Part shown: piece by piece, positions 1-8,555 of the stretch | Layout of the letters: each line of letters begins with the position of its first letter | Numbering within the stretch: position 1 is the stretch's first letter | NCBI RefSeq assembly: GCF_000445105.1 | Contig: NZ_ATDP01000109.1 | Location: forward strand, 1-64,000 | DNA: 64,000 nt | Origin: Sphingobium lactosutens DS20 | GTDB lineage: Bacteria > Pseudomonadota > Alphaproteobacteria > Sphingomonadales > Sphingomonadaceae | Direction: 5' to 3' | Position numbers and translations under genes: made by a program | Notes under the pieces: model-generated | What the model saw: only the letters and a program-made list of their open reading frames with translations | Database searches by the model: none | What the model was told of the DNA's origin: nothing

Positions 1-17
1 TGAGAACGGCGGAGCAA
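1..17 (+). repeat. Left terminal inverted repeat of IS21 copy A
   Basis: TGAGAACGGCGGAGCAA; matches the complement of bases 2485-2501 except at bases 3 and 4. It defines the left end of the element at the very first base of the window. Confidence 0.85.
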
Positions 18-105
18 TATTCGACCACGGTAGCGGCGGGATAGTCCTGCTGCGGGCGGCGTAAAAGTCGTCCACCTTGAAGCCTTTCTGCCGAGTCAGG
101 GAGGT

Positions 106-1614
106 GTGGGGATCTACAGCGTGGAACTTTATCTTCAGGTCCGTCTGGCTTGCGCGGATGGCATGAGCCAACGGGCGGCGGCGAAGCGTTTCAATGTGTC
201 GCGCGAAACGGTACGCAAGATGCTGTCGTTTTCATCGCCGCCGGGTTACCGGCGCCAGTCCGTACCGCAGCGCCCGAAGCTGGACGGGTTTGTGGCGATC
301 ATTGATGGATGGCTTGAGGGTGACCGCAGTGTCCCGCGCAAGCAACGCCATACGGCGAAGCGGGTATTCGACCGTTTGCGCACCGAGCATGGTTTCACCG
401 GCGGCTATACGATCATCAAGGATTACATCCGGGAGCGCGAACAGCGCAGCCGGGAGATGTTCGTGCCGCTGGCGCACCCTGCGGGAGATGCGCAGGCCGA
501 TTTCGGGGAAGCGCTGGTGGAGATCGGCGGGGTGGAGCAGAAGGCCTACTTCTTCGCGCTCGATCTGCCGCACAGTGATGCCTGCTATGTGCGGGCCTAT
601 CCGGCGGCGGTGGCGGAGGCCTGGGTGGACGGACACGTGCATGCCTTCGCGTTTTTCGGCGCGGTACCGCGCTCGATCGTCTATGACAACGATCGCTGCC
701 TTGTGACGAAGATCCTGCCCGACGGCACGCGGCAGCGTGCCACGCTGTTCAGCGCTTTCCTGTCACATTACGTGATCCGCGACCGCTATGCTCGCCCGGG
801 CAAGGGGAACGAGAAAGGCAATGTGGAGGGGCTGGTAGGCTATTGCCGGCGCAACTTCATGGTGCCGATCCCGAAGTTCCCGACCTGGGAGGCGTTCAAC
901 CTGTGGCTGGAGGAGCAATGCCGCAAGCGCCAGCAGGACAAGGTGCGCGGGCAGAGCGAGACGATCGGTGAGCGGCTGCAGCGCGATCTCGCGGCCATGC
1001 AGCCTCTGCCCGCTACACCCTTCGAGGCCTGCGATCAGAAAGGCGGGAGGGTCTCCTCGCAATCCCTGGTGCGCTACAGGACCAACGATTATTCGGTTCC
1101 GGTGGCCTGGGGCCATCAGGAGGTCTGGATCAGGGCCTATGTCGATGAGGTGGTGATCGGCTGCCGCAGCGAAGTCATCGCCCGTCATCCTCGTTGCTAT
1201 GCCCGCGAGGAGGTTGTCTTCGACCCGCTCCATTATCTCCCGCTGATCGAGCAGAAGATCAACGCATTCGACCAGGCTGCGCCTTTGCAGGGCTGGGACC
1301 TGCCCGAAGCGTTCACGACACTGCAGCGGTTGATGGAAGGGCGCATGCACAAACATGGCAGGCGCGAATATGTGCAGGTACTGCGCCTGCTGGAAACGTT
1401 CACCCTCGCCGATCTCCAGGCGGCGGTCGAACAGGCCATCGATCTTGGCGCCATCGGCTTCGATGCCGTCAAGCACCTCGTCCTGTGCCGGATCGAACGC
1501 GTACCGCCCAGGCTGGACCTGGACGTCTATCCCTTCCTGCCACGCACCACGGTCGAGAAGACCTTTGCCAGAGCCTATCTGAGCCTGCTCTCCGACCGGC
1601 AGGAGGCCGCATGA
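106..1614 (+). CDS. istA: IS21 transposase IstA (copy A)
   Basis: Transposase of the IS21 family, 502 residues. An N-terminal helix-turn-helix (about residues 15-42, SQRAAAKRFNVSRETVRKM) should bind the element ends. The central rve/DDE integrase core has the first Asp in QADFGE, the second in YDNDR and the Glu in GNVEGLVGYCRR. The C-terminal third carries the usual Mu-type C domain (VRYRTNDYSVPV). GTG start at 106 after GGAGG at 99-103 (spacing is very short, so the start is only probable). The stop overlaps the istB start as ATGA, the normal translational coupling in IS21. No disruption is seen, so it is probably active. Confidence 0.95.
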   Translation: MGIYSVELYLQVRLACADGMSQRAAAKRFNVSRETVRKMLSFSSPPGYRRQSVPQRPKLDGFVAIIDGWLEGDRSVPRKQRHTAKRVFDRLRTEHGFTGGYTIIKDYIREREQRSREMFVPLAHPAGDAQADFGEALVEIGGVEQKAYFFALDLPHSDACYVRAYPAAVAEAWVDGHVHAFAFFGAVPRSIVYDNDRCLVTKILPDGTRQRATLFSAFLSHYVIRDRYARPGKGNEKGNVEGLVGYCRRNFMVPIPKFPTWEAFNLWLEEQCRKRQQDKVRGQSETIGERLQRDLAAMQPLPATPFEACDQKGGRVSSQSLVRYRTNDYSVPVAWGHQEVWIRAYVDEVVIGCRSEVIARHPRCYAREEVVFDPLHYLPLIEQKINAFDQAAPLQGWDLPEAFTTLQRLMEGRMHKHGRREYVQVLRLLETFTLADLQAAVEQAIDLGAIGFDAVKHLVLCRIERVPPRLDLDVYPFLPRTTVEKTFARAYLSLLSDRQEAA

Positions 1615-2378
1615 GCGATCAGGCCCCGGAGATCCTTCTCGCTCACCATCTCAAGGCGCTCAAGCTGCCTACGTGCCTGCGTGAGCATCACAAGCTCGCG
1701 CGGCAATGTGCCGCTGAAGGCGTCGATCATATCCGCTTCCTCGCCCGCCTCGTCGAGATGGAAATGATCGACAGGGAGCGTCGCATGGTCGAGCGGCGCA
1801 TCAAGGCCGCGCGCTTCCCCGCCGTCAAAAGCCTCGACAGCTTCGACTTCGCCGCCATCCCCAGGCTCAACAAGATGCAGGTGCTCGAGATGGCGCGCTG
1901 CGAGTGGATCGAGCGGCGTGAGAACGCCATCGCTCTGGGGCCATCAGGCACCGGAAAGACGCACGTAGCGTTGGGGCTCGGACTGGCAGCATGCCAGAAA
2001 GGACTGTCGGTGGGCTTCACCACCGCGGCAGCGCTGGTCAGCGAAATGATGGAGGCCCGCGACGAGCGCCGTCTTCTGCGCTTCCAGAAGCAGATGGCCG
2101 GATACAAGCTGCTCATCATCGACGAACTGGGCTTTGTGCCGCTCTCCAAGACCGGCGCCGAACTGTTGTTCGAGCTGATCTCCCAGCGTTACGAACGCGG
2201 CTCCACCTTCATCACCAGCAACCTGCCCTTCGACGAATGGACCGAAACCTTCGGATCTGAGCGTCTCACAGGCGCGCTCCTCGATCGCCTGACCCATCAC
2301 GTCAGCATCCTCGAGATGAACGGCGAAAGCTATCGCCTCGCGCACAGCCGGGCCCGCAAGGCCAAAACCAGACCCTGA
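1611..2378 (+). CDS. istB: IS21 helper ATPase IstB (copy A)
   Basis: AAA+ ATPase that helps the IstA transposase choose and join target DNA; 255 residues, the normal length. Walker A is GPSGTGKTH and Walker B is LLIIDELGF, followed by the sensor-like TSNLPFDEW motif. The N-terminal helical part (LLAHHLKALKLPTCLREH) is the IstB N domain. ATG at 1611 overlaps the istA stop by one base (ATGA). Intact. Confidence 0.95.
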   Translation: MSDQAPEILLAHHLKALKLPTCLREHHKLARQCAAEGVDHIRFLARLVEMEMIDRERRMVERRIKAARFPAVKSLDSFDFAAIPRLNKMQVLEMARCEWIERRENAIALGPSGTGKTHVALGLGLAACQKGLSVGFTTAAALVSEMMEARDERRLLRFQKQMAGYKLLIIDELGFVPLSKTGAELLFELISQRYERGSTFITSNLPFDEWTETFGSERLTGALLDRLTHHVSILEMNGESYRLAHSRARKAKTRP

Positions 2379-2389
2379 AAATTACACCA

Positions 2390-2442
2390 ATGCCGGGGGG
2401 AGTGGCCCTCGGGCTACGCCCTCACGCCACTCCCCCCGGCAT
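2390..2442. repeat. Strong stem-loop just after istB
   Basis: A perfect 17-bp inverted repeat: left arm ATGCCGGGGGGAGTGGC (2390-2406), right arm its exact complement (2426-2442), with a 19-base loop. It lies 11 bases after the istB stop and before the right-end binding repeats. It may act as a terminator or insulator of the element transcript; there is no T-run, so intrinsic termination is uncertain. Confidence 0.75.
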
Positions 2443-2484
2443 GTAACACGATGGCCTGGTTTTACGCCGCCGAATGGCCGACTT

Positions 2485-2501
2485 TTGCTCCGCCGTTGAC
2501 A
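2485..2501 (-). repeat. Right terminal inverted repeat of IS21 copy A
   Basis: TTGCTCCGCCGTTGACA, the complement of TGTCAACGGCGGAGCAA. Base 2502 is the first base of the interrupted GMC gene. Confidence 0.85.
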
Positions 2502-3667
2502 TTCGCGGTTGGGGGACTGTTCCGCACGTACCAGCAAGGCTAGGTCCAACGTTCCAAGACGGTGCAGAAGCCAGGGACGGGCTGGCTCTGAATAGCGTAA
2601 AAGGCTGTGAACTGCTTTCTTGGCCGACATCCACAAGGCTCGTCCGCGACGATCGGGCGCCATATCATGTTTGATATGGCCATAGGCCTGGAGAGCAAGA
2701 CTTTCCCGCCTGCCCGGAGGCCTGCGGCCGACGACAGTCAATGAACTGTTCAGGATTTCGTGGCGATGCTGGAAAGCCTCACCCGTCGTAAGCAGGGCGG
2801 CAACCGACTGCCCGTCGATCCTGTGCTTACGAGCGAACGCGTTGAGAAGCCCCAGCTCTTGCCCGAGGTCACCCGGCCGCCGCGCGCGTGCGGATGCTCC
2901 ATGAAGCAGCGGCCCACCCAGTCATGCGCGTTTCCTATTCCCGTGGGCATGACCGAGGTCGAAGCAAGCAGCAGCCGCGCGTTCTCGATACCGCCCGCCG
3001 CAAGTACATAATGGCGCGCTCGGACCTTGATGCGTTCACCGGACGAATTGGCAACGTCGAGATGATCCACGACTGCGCCATTGGGAGCGACTCTGATTTC
3101 CCTTACGGTTGCATGCGTGATGATGCGACATCGCGGATGTTCCTCCAGATCCTTACAGTTTGGAAAAGAGAAGCGGCCATGCACGTCGTCGAACGTCCAG
3201 ATTTTCGGACGAATGCGATCTGGATCAAAGACAGGAATGGCAATGTCTGATGCGGCCAGGCGCCCCACCATCGGCGGATCCTTCAGCCCCAGCAGCTTGC
3301 GCGCTCTACGGTAGTAGGGTTGCATTTCGGCCCAGCTGATCGGCCAGCCCGAATGGGGTATCCAGGGACGTTTCTCGAAATCGATTGGATCGAGTTCCGC
3401 GCTGCGCCCACCCCATATGGCAGTCGTCCCGCCGAAGAAGCGCAGCCGCGCGTGCTCGAGATCATAATAATCAAGACCGGAAATTTCGCCTTTGTTGAGC
3501 GCGGCTGTCCCGGGCTCATAGTCGAGGCCACCACTTTCCAGGAGCATGACATCGTGTCCCGCCTCGAGCAGAAGGCGTGCCATGCTGATACCCGCTGCGC
3601 CGGCACCGATCACACATATTTCGGTCAGGAAATCCCGGCCAGCGACCGCGCTGAGGTCACGATGCAT
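2502..3667 (-). pseudogene. GMC-family FAD oxidoreductase, frameshifted and cut by IS21
   Basis: N-terminal and middle part of a GMC oxidoreductase (FAD alcohol or sugar dehydrogenase family). The start at 3667 (MHRDLSAVAGRDF) leads into the FAD-binding ICVIGAGAAGISMARLLLEAG, a GGTTAIWGGR flavin motif and AAGGIENARLLL. After KSWG, near 2845-2856, the frame shifts and stops at 2750. In the next frame it continues without stops as LLNAFARKHRIDGQ to LLVRAEQSPNRE, the usual start of the GMC C-terminal domain, up to base 2502 where the IS21 element begins. The substrate-binding/catalytic C-terminal part with the His would lie beyond the element, outside the window. The start overlaps the end of mlaA by 11 bases, so it was the second gene of a mlaA operon. 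Confidence 0.88.
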
Positions 3668-4796
3668 GATTTGCTCCACGATGATCTGCGGTCCCCTGCC
3701 CGGCTCCCTCCGAAGCACAGTCTGATGGCGCATCCGAACTCTTTGTACTTGGCGCAGGATCGCCCTGCTCGACGGAGGTCTCTCCCTCGGAAAACCGAGA
3801 TGCCGTCCATGATGGATCGCTGTCGGCGGAGTTTTGACCACGCGGGGCGGGCAGCTTGTATTGGCTGACGTCCTCGATCCTGGCGTTATCACCAGCCGGC
3901 TCAGTATACACTGCGCTGGTTTTTCCGCGCAATGCGTCGATCTCGCGCGCTCGGCGACGCAGATACTCTTCGCGAACTGTCGAGAATGGATCCTCCGATC
4001 TCTCGTGGACTTCGCGAGCGCGTACGCCGGCCTCTGCACGCTCATCCAGCAACCTTATCGTCGTCGTAGGGACTACGAAGGCAGGATCGTTGAACGGCGC
4101 GCCCACGGCGACTGGAAGCACCGCAAGATCAAGCATCCGCCCGGAGAGGTCGCGGACGGTGGTCGGACCGATCAACGGAAGATAGAGGTAGGCTCCCGGC
4201 CGAACGCCGTAGTAGCCGAGCGTATTGCCAAATCCGTTTACCCGGCGTGGCAGCTTAAACGGGGGCTTCGAGGCTACATCAACAAGGCCGGCGACGCCTG
4301 CGGTCGAGTTTAGGGCGAACCGTCCCGCTGTCTCCGCCGCCTTCCCGGGTTTGATTTGCAGGAGATAGTTCACGAAGTTCACCGGCTCCTGAAGGTTCCT
4401 CAGGAGATTGCGGATGCCCGAGCGCATGGGGCGTGGCACCGCTTTCCTGTAACCATCAGCTACCGGGCCAACGAAAGCCTGGTCGGCAGCCTGAACCATA
4501 TTGAAAGAGGCCCTGTTGACTGCCTCGATAGGATCGTTTGATGGCGCGCGCGCCCGGCCTGTTACGATAATCGACTGTTGCCCATCGCCGTCCATGGGCG
4601 AAGGATCGGATAAGCTTTGCCCTTCGCCACCTTGCTCGACTACCTGTCGTCCGCAAATTACTTCCGTGGCCACCTCGCTTTGTGCTGACCCGGCAAAATT
4701 GGGAGACGACGGAGACAGGTTTTGATGTGTCGGACCGGGTAGAAAAGGGCCTGCAAACGCAAGGGTCAGATGGAGGATGATGGTTGGTGACGACAC
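3657..4796 (-). CDS. mlaA: MlaA (VacJ)-family outer-membrane protein
   Basis: MlaA-type protein of the Mla system, which removes misplaced phospholipids from the outer leaflet of the outer membrane. The family core is clear: DPIEAVNRASFNMVQAADQ, RNLLRNLQEPVNFVNYLLQ, RFALNSTAGVAGLVDVA, FGNTLGYYGVRPGAYLYLPL and GPTTVRDLSGRMLD. The chosen start is GTG at 4796, after AAGGA at a good distance, giving a hydrophobic N-terminal segment (SSPTIILHLTLAFAGPF) that looks like a signal sequence; a typical lipobox Cys is not obvious. At 379 residues it is longer than usual because of a low-complexity linker before the core and an acidic/Ser-rich tail. A TetR-type operator lies upstream. No mlaBCDEF genes are in the window. 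Confidence 0.87.
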   Translation of the reverse strand: MSSPTIILHLTLAFAGPFLPGPTHQNLSPSSPNFAGSAQSEVATEVICGRQVVEQGGEGQSLSDPSPMDGDGQQSIIVTGRARAPSNDPIEAVNRASFNMVQAADQAFVGPVADGYRKAVPRPMRSGIRNLLRNLQEPVNFVNYLLQIKPGKAAETAGRFALNSTAGVAGLVDVASKPPFKLPRRVNGFGNTLGYYGVRPGAYLYLPLIGPTTVRDLSGRMLDLAVLPVAVGAPFNDPAFVVPTTTIRLLDERAEAGVRAREVHERSEDPFSTVREEYLRRRAREIDALRGKTSAVYTEPAGDNARIEDVSQYKLPAPRGQNSADSDPSWTASRFSEGETSVEQGDPAPSTKSSDAPSDCASEGAGQGTADHRGANHAS

Positions 4797-4861
4797 AGCC
4801 GGTTCCTTGCGAAAGTCGGCGGCAATCTGGTCGTGCGCCAAACGGTTCGAAGAGAGATTAG

Positions 4862-4877
4862 GAGCGAGCGCTCACTC
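4862..4877. promoter_or_regulatory. TetR-type palindrome upstream of mlaA
   Basis: GAGCGAGCGCTCACTC, a near-perfect 16-bp palindrome (one mismatched pair), 66 bases before the mlaA start. The identical 16 bases occur at 58400-58415 upstream of the TetR gene at 58561. A shared operator is the simplest reading. Confidence 0.65.
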
Positions 4878-5729
4878 TCATATAAATTTATGCTTGGCAG
4901 GATCGGCTGTCAACCACTCAACGGTGCATGGCCATAGGCGGTGCGCCAAAAAACACTTCAAACTGCGGCCGCTAACATGGCATTTTTGAGAGACGACGTC
5001 TCACTGGCATTAAGCGACCGATTGCGTGTTGCCTGTCAGGCAAAGAACGAGAATCACATCGCCCCAGTTGGATATTGGATGATGCTCGAAACTCGGGTCG
5101 AGTACCGTTTCAATGCAATCTCGAGCGCCTGCAAGAGGGCGCGAATTGCCTTGATCGAAGGCCTGCGGCAGGCGTCATATAGTCCAGCAGGATAGCGTCC
5201 GAGGGCTCCTCAGTCTTGCTCGGGATCACCGACGATATGCCGCCGGGGTTTTCGGCAAGAAGCGCCCCCGCGGCGGGAGACAGGACATAAGCGGCGCAAT
5301 GTGCTTTCATAAACTTGTCCCAGTCGGGCTCGGCACGCGCTCCGATGGTTTCGTTCTTGAGAAAGCGCCGCTCCTTCATCGCGAGAACCAGTAGAAAATG
5401 TCAAAAGACCAAAGACCGCAGTTCATGATCGATTTTCTCACGGCGCTTCGCTCATCAGCTCCCAAGGATGAATGTTTCGGTGCCCTCGCCGGGGCGGAGC
5501 GGGAGATGATACTCGGTCGATAGCACTGCCTTCTATTGGACCTGACAATCAGCTGATCTGGGCAGCCGCCAGTCTTTCCCGCGCAACTTTCTGGGGGCCA
5601 GCGTTGAGGGTACGGATTGGCAACCTCGCCAGAGCAAGCATAAGTCGTGGCATCAGCCAAGCCGCGTGTTACGAAGCCTTCGTGCCGCTCGCTACCTCCT
5701 CTTCAGCGGAGGCAGAGCGTGATCGCTTC
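4878..5729. other. Stretch without a recognisable gene
   Basis: About 850 bases between mlaA and the alpha/beta hydrolase. The best open frame is 5110-5379 on the minus strand (89 codons, beginning MKERRFLKNETIGARAEPDW). It has no recognised domain, and the sequence after LLDYMTPAAG reads more naturally in another frame (IKAIRALLQALEIALKRY), which hints at a decayed gene. A second weak minus frame covers 5376-5660. I see no RNA gene or clear promoter here apart from the operator at 4862-4877. Confidence 0.4.
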
Positions 5730-6686
5730 TCAGTTCTTGGCGTTCACGGGGTCTTTCTGCTCGATCCGTGCCGCCTCGGAGTCTGCCGTCACGGCCATGC
5801 AAGCCGACGCCCAGGCGTCACTGTCGTGCTTGAGTGCCAGTTGGAGATAGGCAAGCGTCACCTTCTGGACGACCGCCACCCGTTCGGGGCTTTCGTCCGT
5901 GGTCTCCGTGACCTCATAGCCCGAGATACCACCAAGCATATGCTCGCCCCTGTGAAGCGTGAGCAGCGCCTCGCCGCCCGGGCTGAGGTGGAAGGGATCG
6001 CCGAACCAGTCGGGTCCGCGCACCGTCAGCGGAGACTGATCCGCGTCACCGGCGACGACGAGCGTTCGCGTCGTCATCTCGGCAAAATTCGAGTCGAGAT
6101 ATGGGGTTATCTGGCGTCCGAGATCGCTGAGGTCGGCCCCGCCCCGGCCGCCGGACGCCAGGAGAATGCCGGCCTTGATCCGCCGATCGGACAGATCCTC
6201 GCCCTGCTCGCCGTCACCGATCATCCGGGCGCCAAGCAGCATGCTCACCGTCTGTCCACCGAACGAGTGGCCCACGGCCGCGACAAGGTCGCGGTCCATT
6301 CGCCCGGCAAGACCCGGCAACGCCCTTTCGGCGAGATCGAGATGGTCGAGGATCCGTTTCATGTCGTCCACGCGCGTCCGCCAGATCGATGGACGCCGCG
6401 GATCGTCGGGTGTCAGGCCGAGCCGTCTGGCGTCGAGGAAGGTTGGCTGGATCACGACAAAGCCGTGCGAAGCCCAGTAATCGGTAAGCGGGGCATAGCC
6501 GTCCATTGAAGAGCCATGGCCGTGCGCGAACAGGACGATGGGCAGCGTCTCACGGCCTTCAGGTGCCGAGATGCGCAGTTGCAGATCCTCGCCGCGCTCG
6601 GGCGCTGACAGTCTAAGTCCGCGCACCGAGTGAATGGCACGTGGGGCACTCATGTTCGCGTCGCGCAGGAGAGAGTGGCCGGCCAT
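5730..6686 (-). CDS. Alpha/beta hydrolase, chlorophyllase/dienelactone hydrolase-like
   Basis: Serine hydrolase of 318 residues. The oxyanion region is VLFAHGHGSS (about 52-60) and the nucleophile elbow is AVGHSFGGQ with Ser141. The acidic residue is probably in VVAGDADQSPL and the His in LHRGEHML. The large lid region and the FVVIQPTF strand resemble chlorophyllase-like and platelet-activating-factor acetylhydrolase-like esterases. No clear signal peptide, so probably cytoplasmic. ATG at 6686 follows AAAGG; a second possible start is the Met 12 codons later. It is divergent from the HxlR gene, whose product may control it. Substrate unknown. Confidence 0.85.
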   Translation of the reverse strand: MAGHSLLRDANMSAPRAIHSVRGLRLSAPERGEDLQLRISAPEGRETLPIVLFAHGHGSSMDGYAPLTDYWASHGFVVIQPTFLDARRLGLTPDDPRRPSIWRTRVDDMKRILDHLDLAERALPGLAGRMDRDLVAAVGHSFGGQTVSMLLGARMIGDGEQGEDLSDRRIKAGILLASGGRGGADLSDLGRQITPYLDSNFAEMTTRTLVVAGDADQSPLTVRGPDWFGDPFHLSPGGEALLTLHRGEHMLGGISGYEVTETTDESPERVAVVQKVTLAYLQLALKHDSDAWASACMAVTADSEAARIEQKDPVNAKN

Positions 6687-6813
6687 AGCATCAACCTTTC
6701 GAACTGAGCCGACCGGGCAATGGTCGGCGACTTTAAGTCACTACAATTGACCTGCTCCAGATATGTGACCTATTTGACCGGGACAAGAACGCATATTTTT
6801 GGAGCCAGGTCAT

Positions 6814-7218
6814 ATGGATGCGACCGCTTCGCTCAATTTGTTCGAAAACTGCAGCGGCGTGGGCGAAGTGCTGAGCCGTATCGGGGACAAGTGGACCGTC
6901 CAGGTCGTAGTCGCGCTTCATCAAGAGCCGCGCCGGTTCAATAGCCTGAAAAAGCTGGTGCCCGGCATCTCGCAGCAGATGCTGACGCGTACCCTCAAGG
7001 CGCTGGAAAGGGATGGAATGGTCAAGCGGATTGTGCACGATACGACGCCGCCGCAGGTCGAATATTCGCTGACCGAGCTTGGCCTGTCGCTTTCGGACCC
7101 TGTCCGGCGTCTCGCAGAGTGGGCGATCGCGCATCGTGATGTAATCGGGCGCTGTCGCGATGTTTTCGACACACGGTCACAGAGGTCCGCCAAAGATGGG
7201 CAGCATCGCGGCCAGTAA
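6814..7218 (+). CDS. HxlR-family transcriptional regulator
   Basis: Winged-helix regulator of the HxlR type, 134 residues. Family features are the N-terminal Cys in FENCSGVGEVLSRIGDKW, followed by RRFNSLKKLVPGISQQMLTRTLKALERDGMV and the wing PPQVEYSLTELG. HxlR proteins often sense aldehydes or electrophiles through that Cys (family knowledge, not shown here). ATG at 6814 with GGAG at 6801-6804. Divergent from the alpha/beta hydrolase across about 127 bases, so it is likely to regulate that gene and itself. Confidence 0.93.
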   Translation: MDATASLNLFENCSGVGEVLSRIGDKWTVQVVVALHQEPRRFNSLKKLVPGISQQMLTRTLKALERDGMVKRIVHDTTPPQVEYSLTELGLSLSDPVRRLAEWAIAHRDVIGRCRDVFDTRSQRSAKDGQHRGQ

Positions 7219-7825
7219 GTCGCAGGAATGGGCCGGTGCTGCGCCATCGTTGGCGGACGAAAGCGCCCGGCGCGAATTAGACAAAGGAATGAGGTCTTCA
7301 ACCACACAGGACCAGTCGCCAGCGTCGCGACATTTCTCGATCGCGATCTTGCTGTCGAAAAGGGGGGAATGCGGATGTCAATGAACTGCGCAAACTTTTG
7401 CCAGGCTGGCTTACGCTCGACCAATGGTCGCGCGCCCTGGAGATAAACGGCTGATGGAGGCTTTCGACACGCGGTCCAGCACTAGCGCCATGCTTCGACA
7501 GCGCAGGCTTCTTTGCCTTCATCCCCTTCCTCATCCACGGTAGAGTCTGTCTGATGAACAATTCCGCGAAGCGAGCGCTCCGCTGAGTGCCGCTCAGCCC
7601 GCAAGCATAGCTCTTCTGCGGCCCCGATCGCGGCGGCCAGCGCGCAATCATCATGTTCTCGCTCATCCGGAGCTGTCCGCTCAACGATGTCGCCCCCCGG
7701 GACTGGCTTGCCGCCCTCCTCGTTCGCATCATCGATCATCCCGTCGATCGGCTTACCGATTTACTCCCATGGAGTTGGAAATCGACGGTGTTGAAGCTCG
7801 AGCCGTAATCTCATAGCATCACCCT
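7219..7825. other. Gene-poor stretch, one weak small frame
   Basis: About 600 bases after the HxlR gene. The only candidate is a minus-strand frame at 7482-7739, listed separately. I recognise no RNA, repeat or operator here. Confidence 0.4.
7482..7739 (-). CDS. Possible small acidic protein, unknown
   Basis: An 85-codon frame beginning MIDDANEEGGKPVPGGD with an Ala-rich centre (DDCALAAAIGAAEELCLRAE) and an acidic tail. The composition is coding-like, but I do not recognise a domain. The only ribosome-binding candidate is a weak GGG directly before the ATG. A longer minus frame (7298-7732) overlaps it out of phase. It may not be real. Confidence 0.25.
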   Translation of the reverse strand: MIDDANEEGGKPVPGGDIVERTAPDEREHDDCALAAAIGAAEELCLRAERHSAERSLRGIVHQTDSTVDEEGDEGKEACAVEAWR

Positions 7826-8071
7826 ATGGATCTTGACCCCCAACCCGAACTGATCGAATCCTCTTTTAGCCGGTCTATGGAACAGGCAGGGGTACGGCTG
7901 ACCATCAACATCGTGCGGCTCGCCACCGAGCGCGGCTGGTCCCTCGAGGTCGTCAACGAGCACGGCACATCGACTGTCTGGGACGACCTCTTTGCAACCG
8001 ACCGCGATGCAGATGCGGCATTCCGCGAAGTCCTCGCCAAAGAGGGCTTTGAGGCATTCATCGGCAAGTAA
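7826..8071 (+). CDS. Small conserved-looking protein, unknown
   Basis: An 81-residue acidic protein beginning MDLDPQPELIESSFSRSMEQAGVRLTINIVRLATERGWSLEVVNEHG and ending DAAFREVLAKEGFEAFIGK. It has the alternating hydrophobic pattern of a folded alpha/beta protein (a strand LTINIVRL, a strand WSLEVVNE, then two helices). No signal peptide or membrane segment. No function can be given. The frame is clean and its amino-acid make-up is natural, so it is probably a real gene transcribed alone. Confidence 0.65.
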   Translation: MDLDPQPELIESSFSRSMEQAGVRLTINIVRLATERGWSLEVVNEHGTSTVWDDLFATDRDADAAFREVLAKEGFEAFIGK

Positions 8072-8555
8072 GCCACAAGATCCGGCAGAGAACCGCGTTC
8101 AACTGCGGCCTCTACCGGATGCATACGGTTGTCTGCGCCTGCGACTTCAGTTGCGGCGAGCGGCCCAAAACCTTCAGGAAGGCCTGTCGCTATTGCGGTG
8201 TGCTCACCCAAGCTTCGACGAAGAACTTATCAGTCGGCTGTCAGGTGATCGCGGCCGTGTCGGCGGTCAGGGCGGTGCATATAGTCAGCCTGCCAGCCGG
8301 ACGTACGATGAAAACAATCGCAGATTTCTCGTGGCTCTGCGAAGCGGCCAAGGGACGTCAAGCTCCGTTGCAGCTCCGCGTCGGGCCGTCAGGGGGCAAA
8401 AGACCGACAGGCAGCGATTAAGTCGTTTCGATGCGAAAGGATTACTGTTCATTTTGGGCTGTGCACCAAATGGTGGCAGGAACCGGGCGAAGCGAGCGGA
8501 GTGCTCGACCTGGTTCCTGCCATTCGCACCGTCAGTCACGGTGAGCGTGCACGGC
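8072..8555. other. Stretch without a convincing gene
   Basis: About 480 bases between the small protein and the aldehyde dehydrogenase end. A 100-codon plus-strand frame (8119-8421, four Cys in its first 30 residues) has no recognisable domain and I do not call it. The 3' part holds the large stem-loop at 8474-8522. Confidence 0.4.
8474..8522 (-). terminator. Long nested stem-loop after aldehyde dehydrogenase gene
   Basis: Outer arms TGGCAGGAACC (8474-8484) and its complement (8512-8522); nested inside is CGAGC (8493-8497) with GCTCG (8503-8507). It lies 34 bases beyond the stop of the minus-strand aldehyde dehydrogenase gene. It fits a transcript-end hairpin, although no clear T-run follows. 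Confidence 0.5.

Larger units (their letters stand above)
1..2501 (+). mobile_element. IS21-family insertion sequence (copy A)
   Basis: Complete element carrying istA and istB. The left end at base 1 begins TGAGAACGGCGGAGCAA and the right end, read inward from 2501, begins TGTCAACGGCGGAGCAA, so the terminal inverted repeats match at 15 of 17 positions. Each end also has an inner copy of a related motif (GCGGCGTAAAA near 56-66 and its complement near 2459-2469), as expected for transposase-binding sites in this family. The element sits inside a GMC oxidoreductase gene. The left flank is outside the window, so the target duplication cannot be confirmed and the exact left end could be a base or two further out. 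Confidence 0.93.

Noticed and set aside
5472-6509. 345-codon plus-strand frame
   Set aside because: Antisense to the alpha/beta hydrolase, which has clear catalytic motifs.
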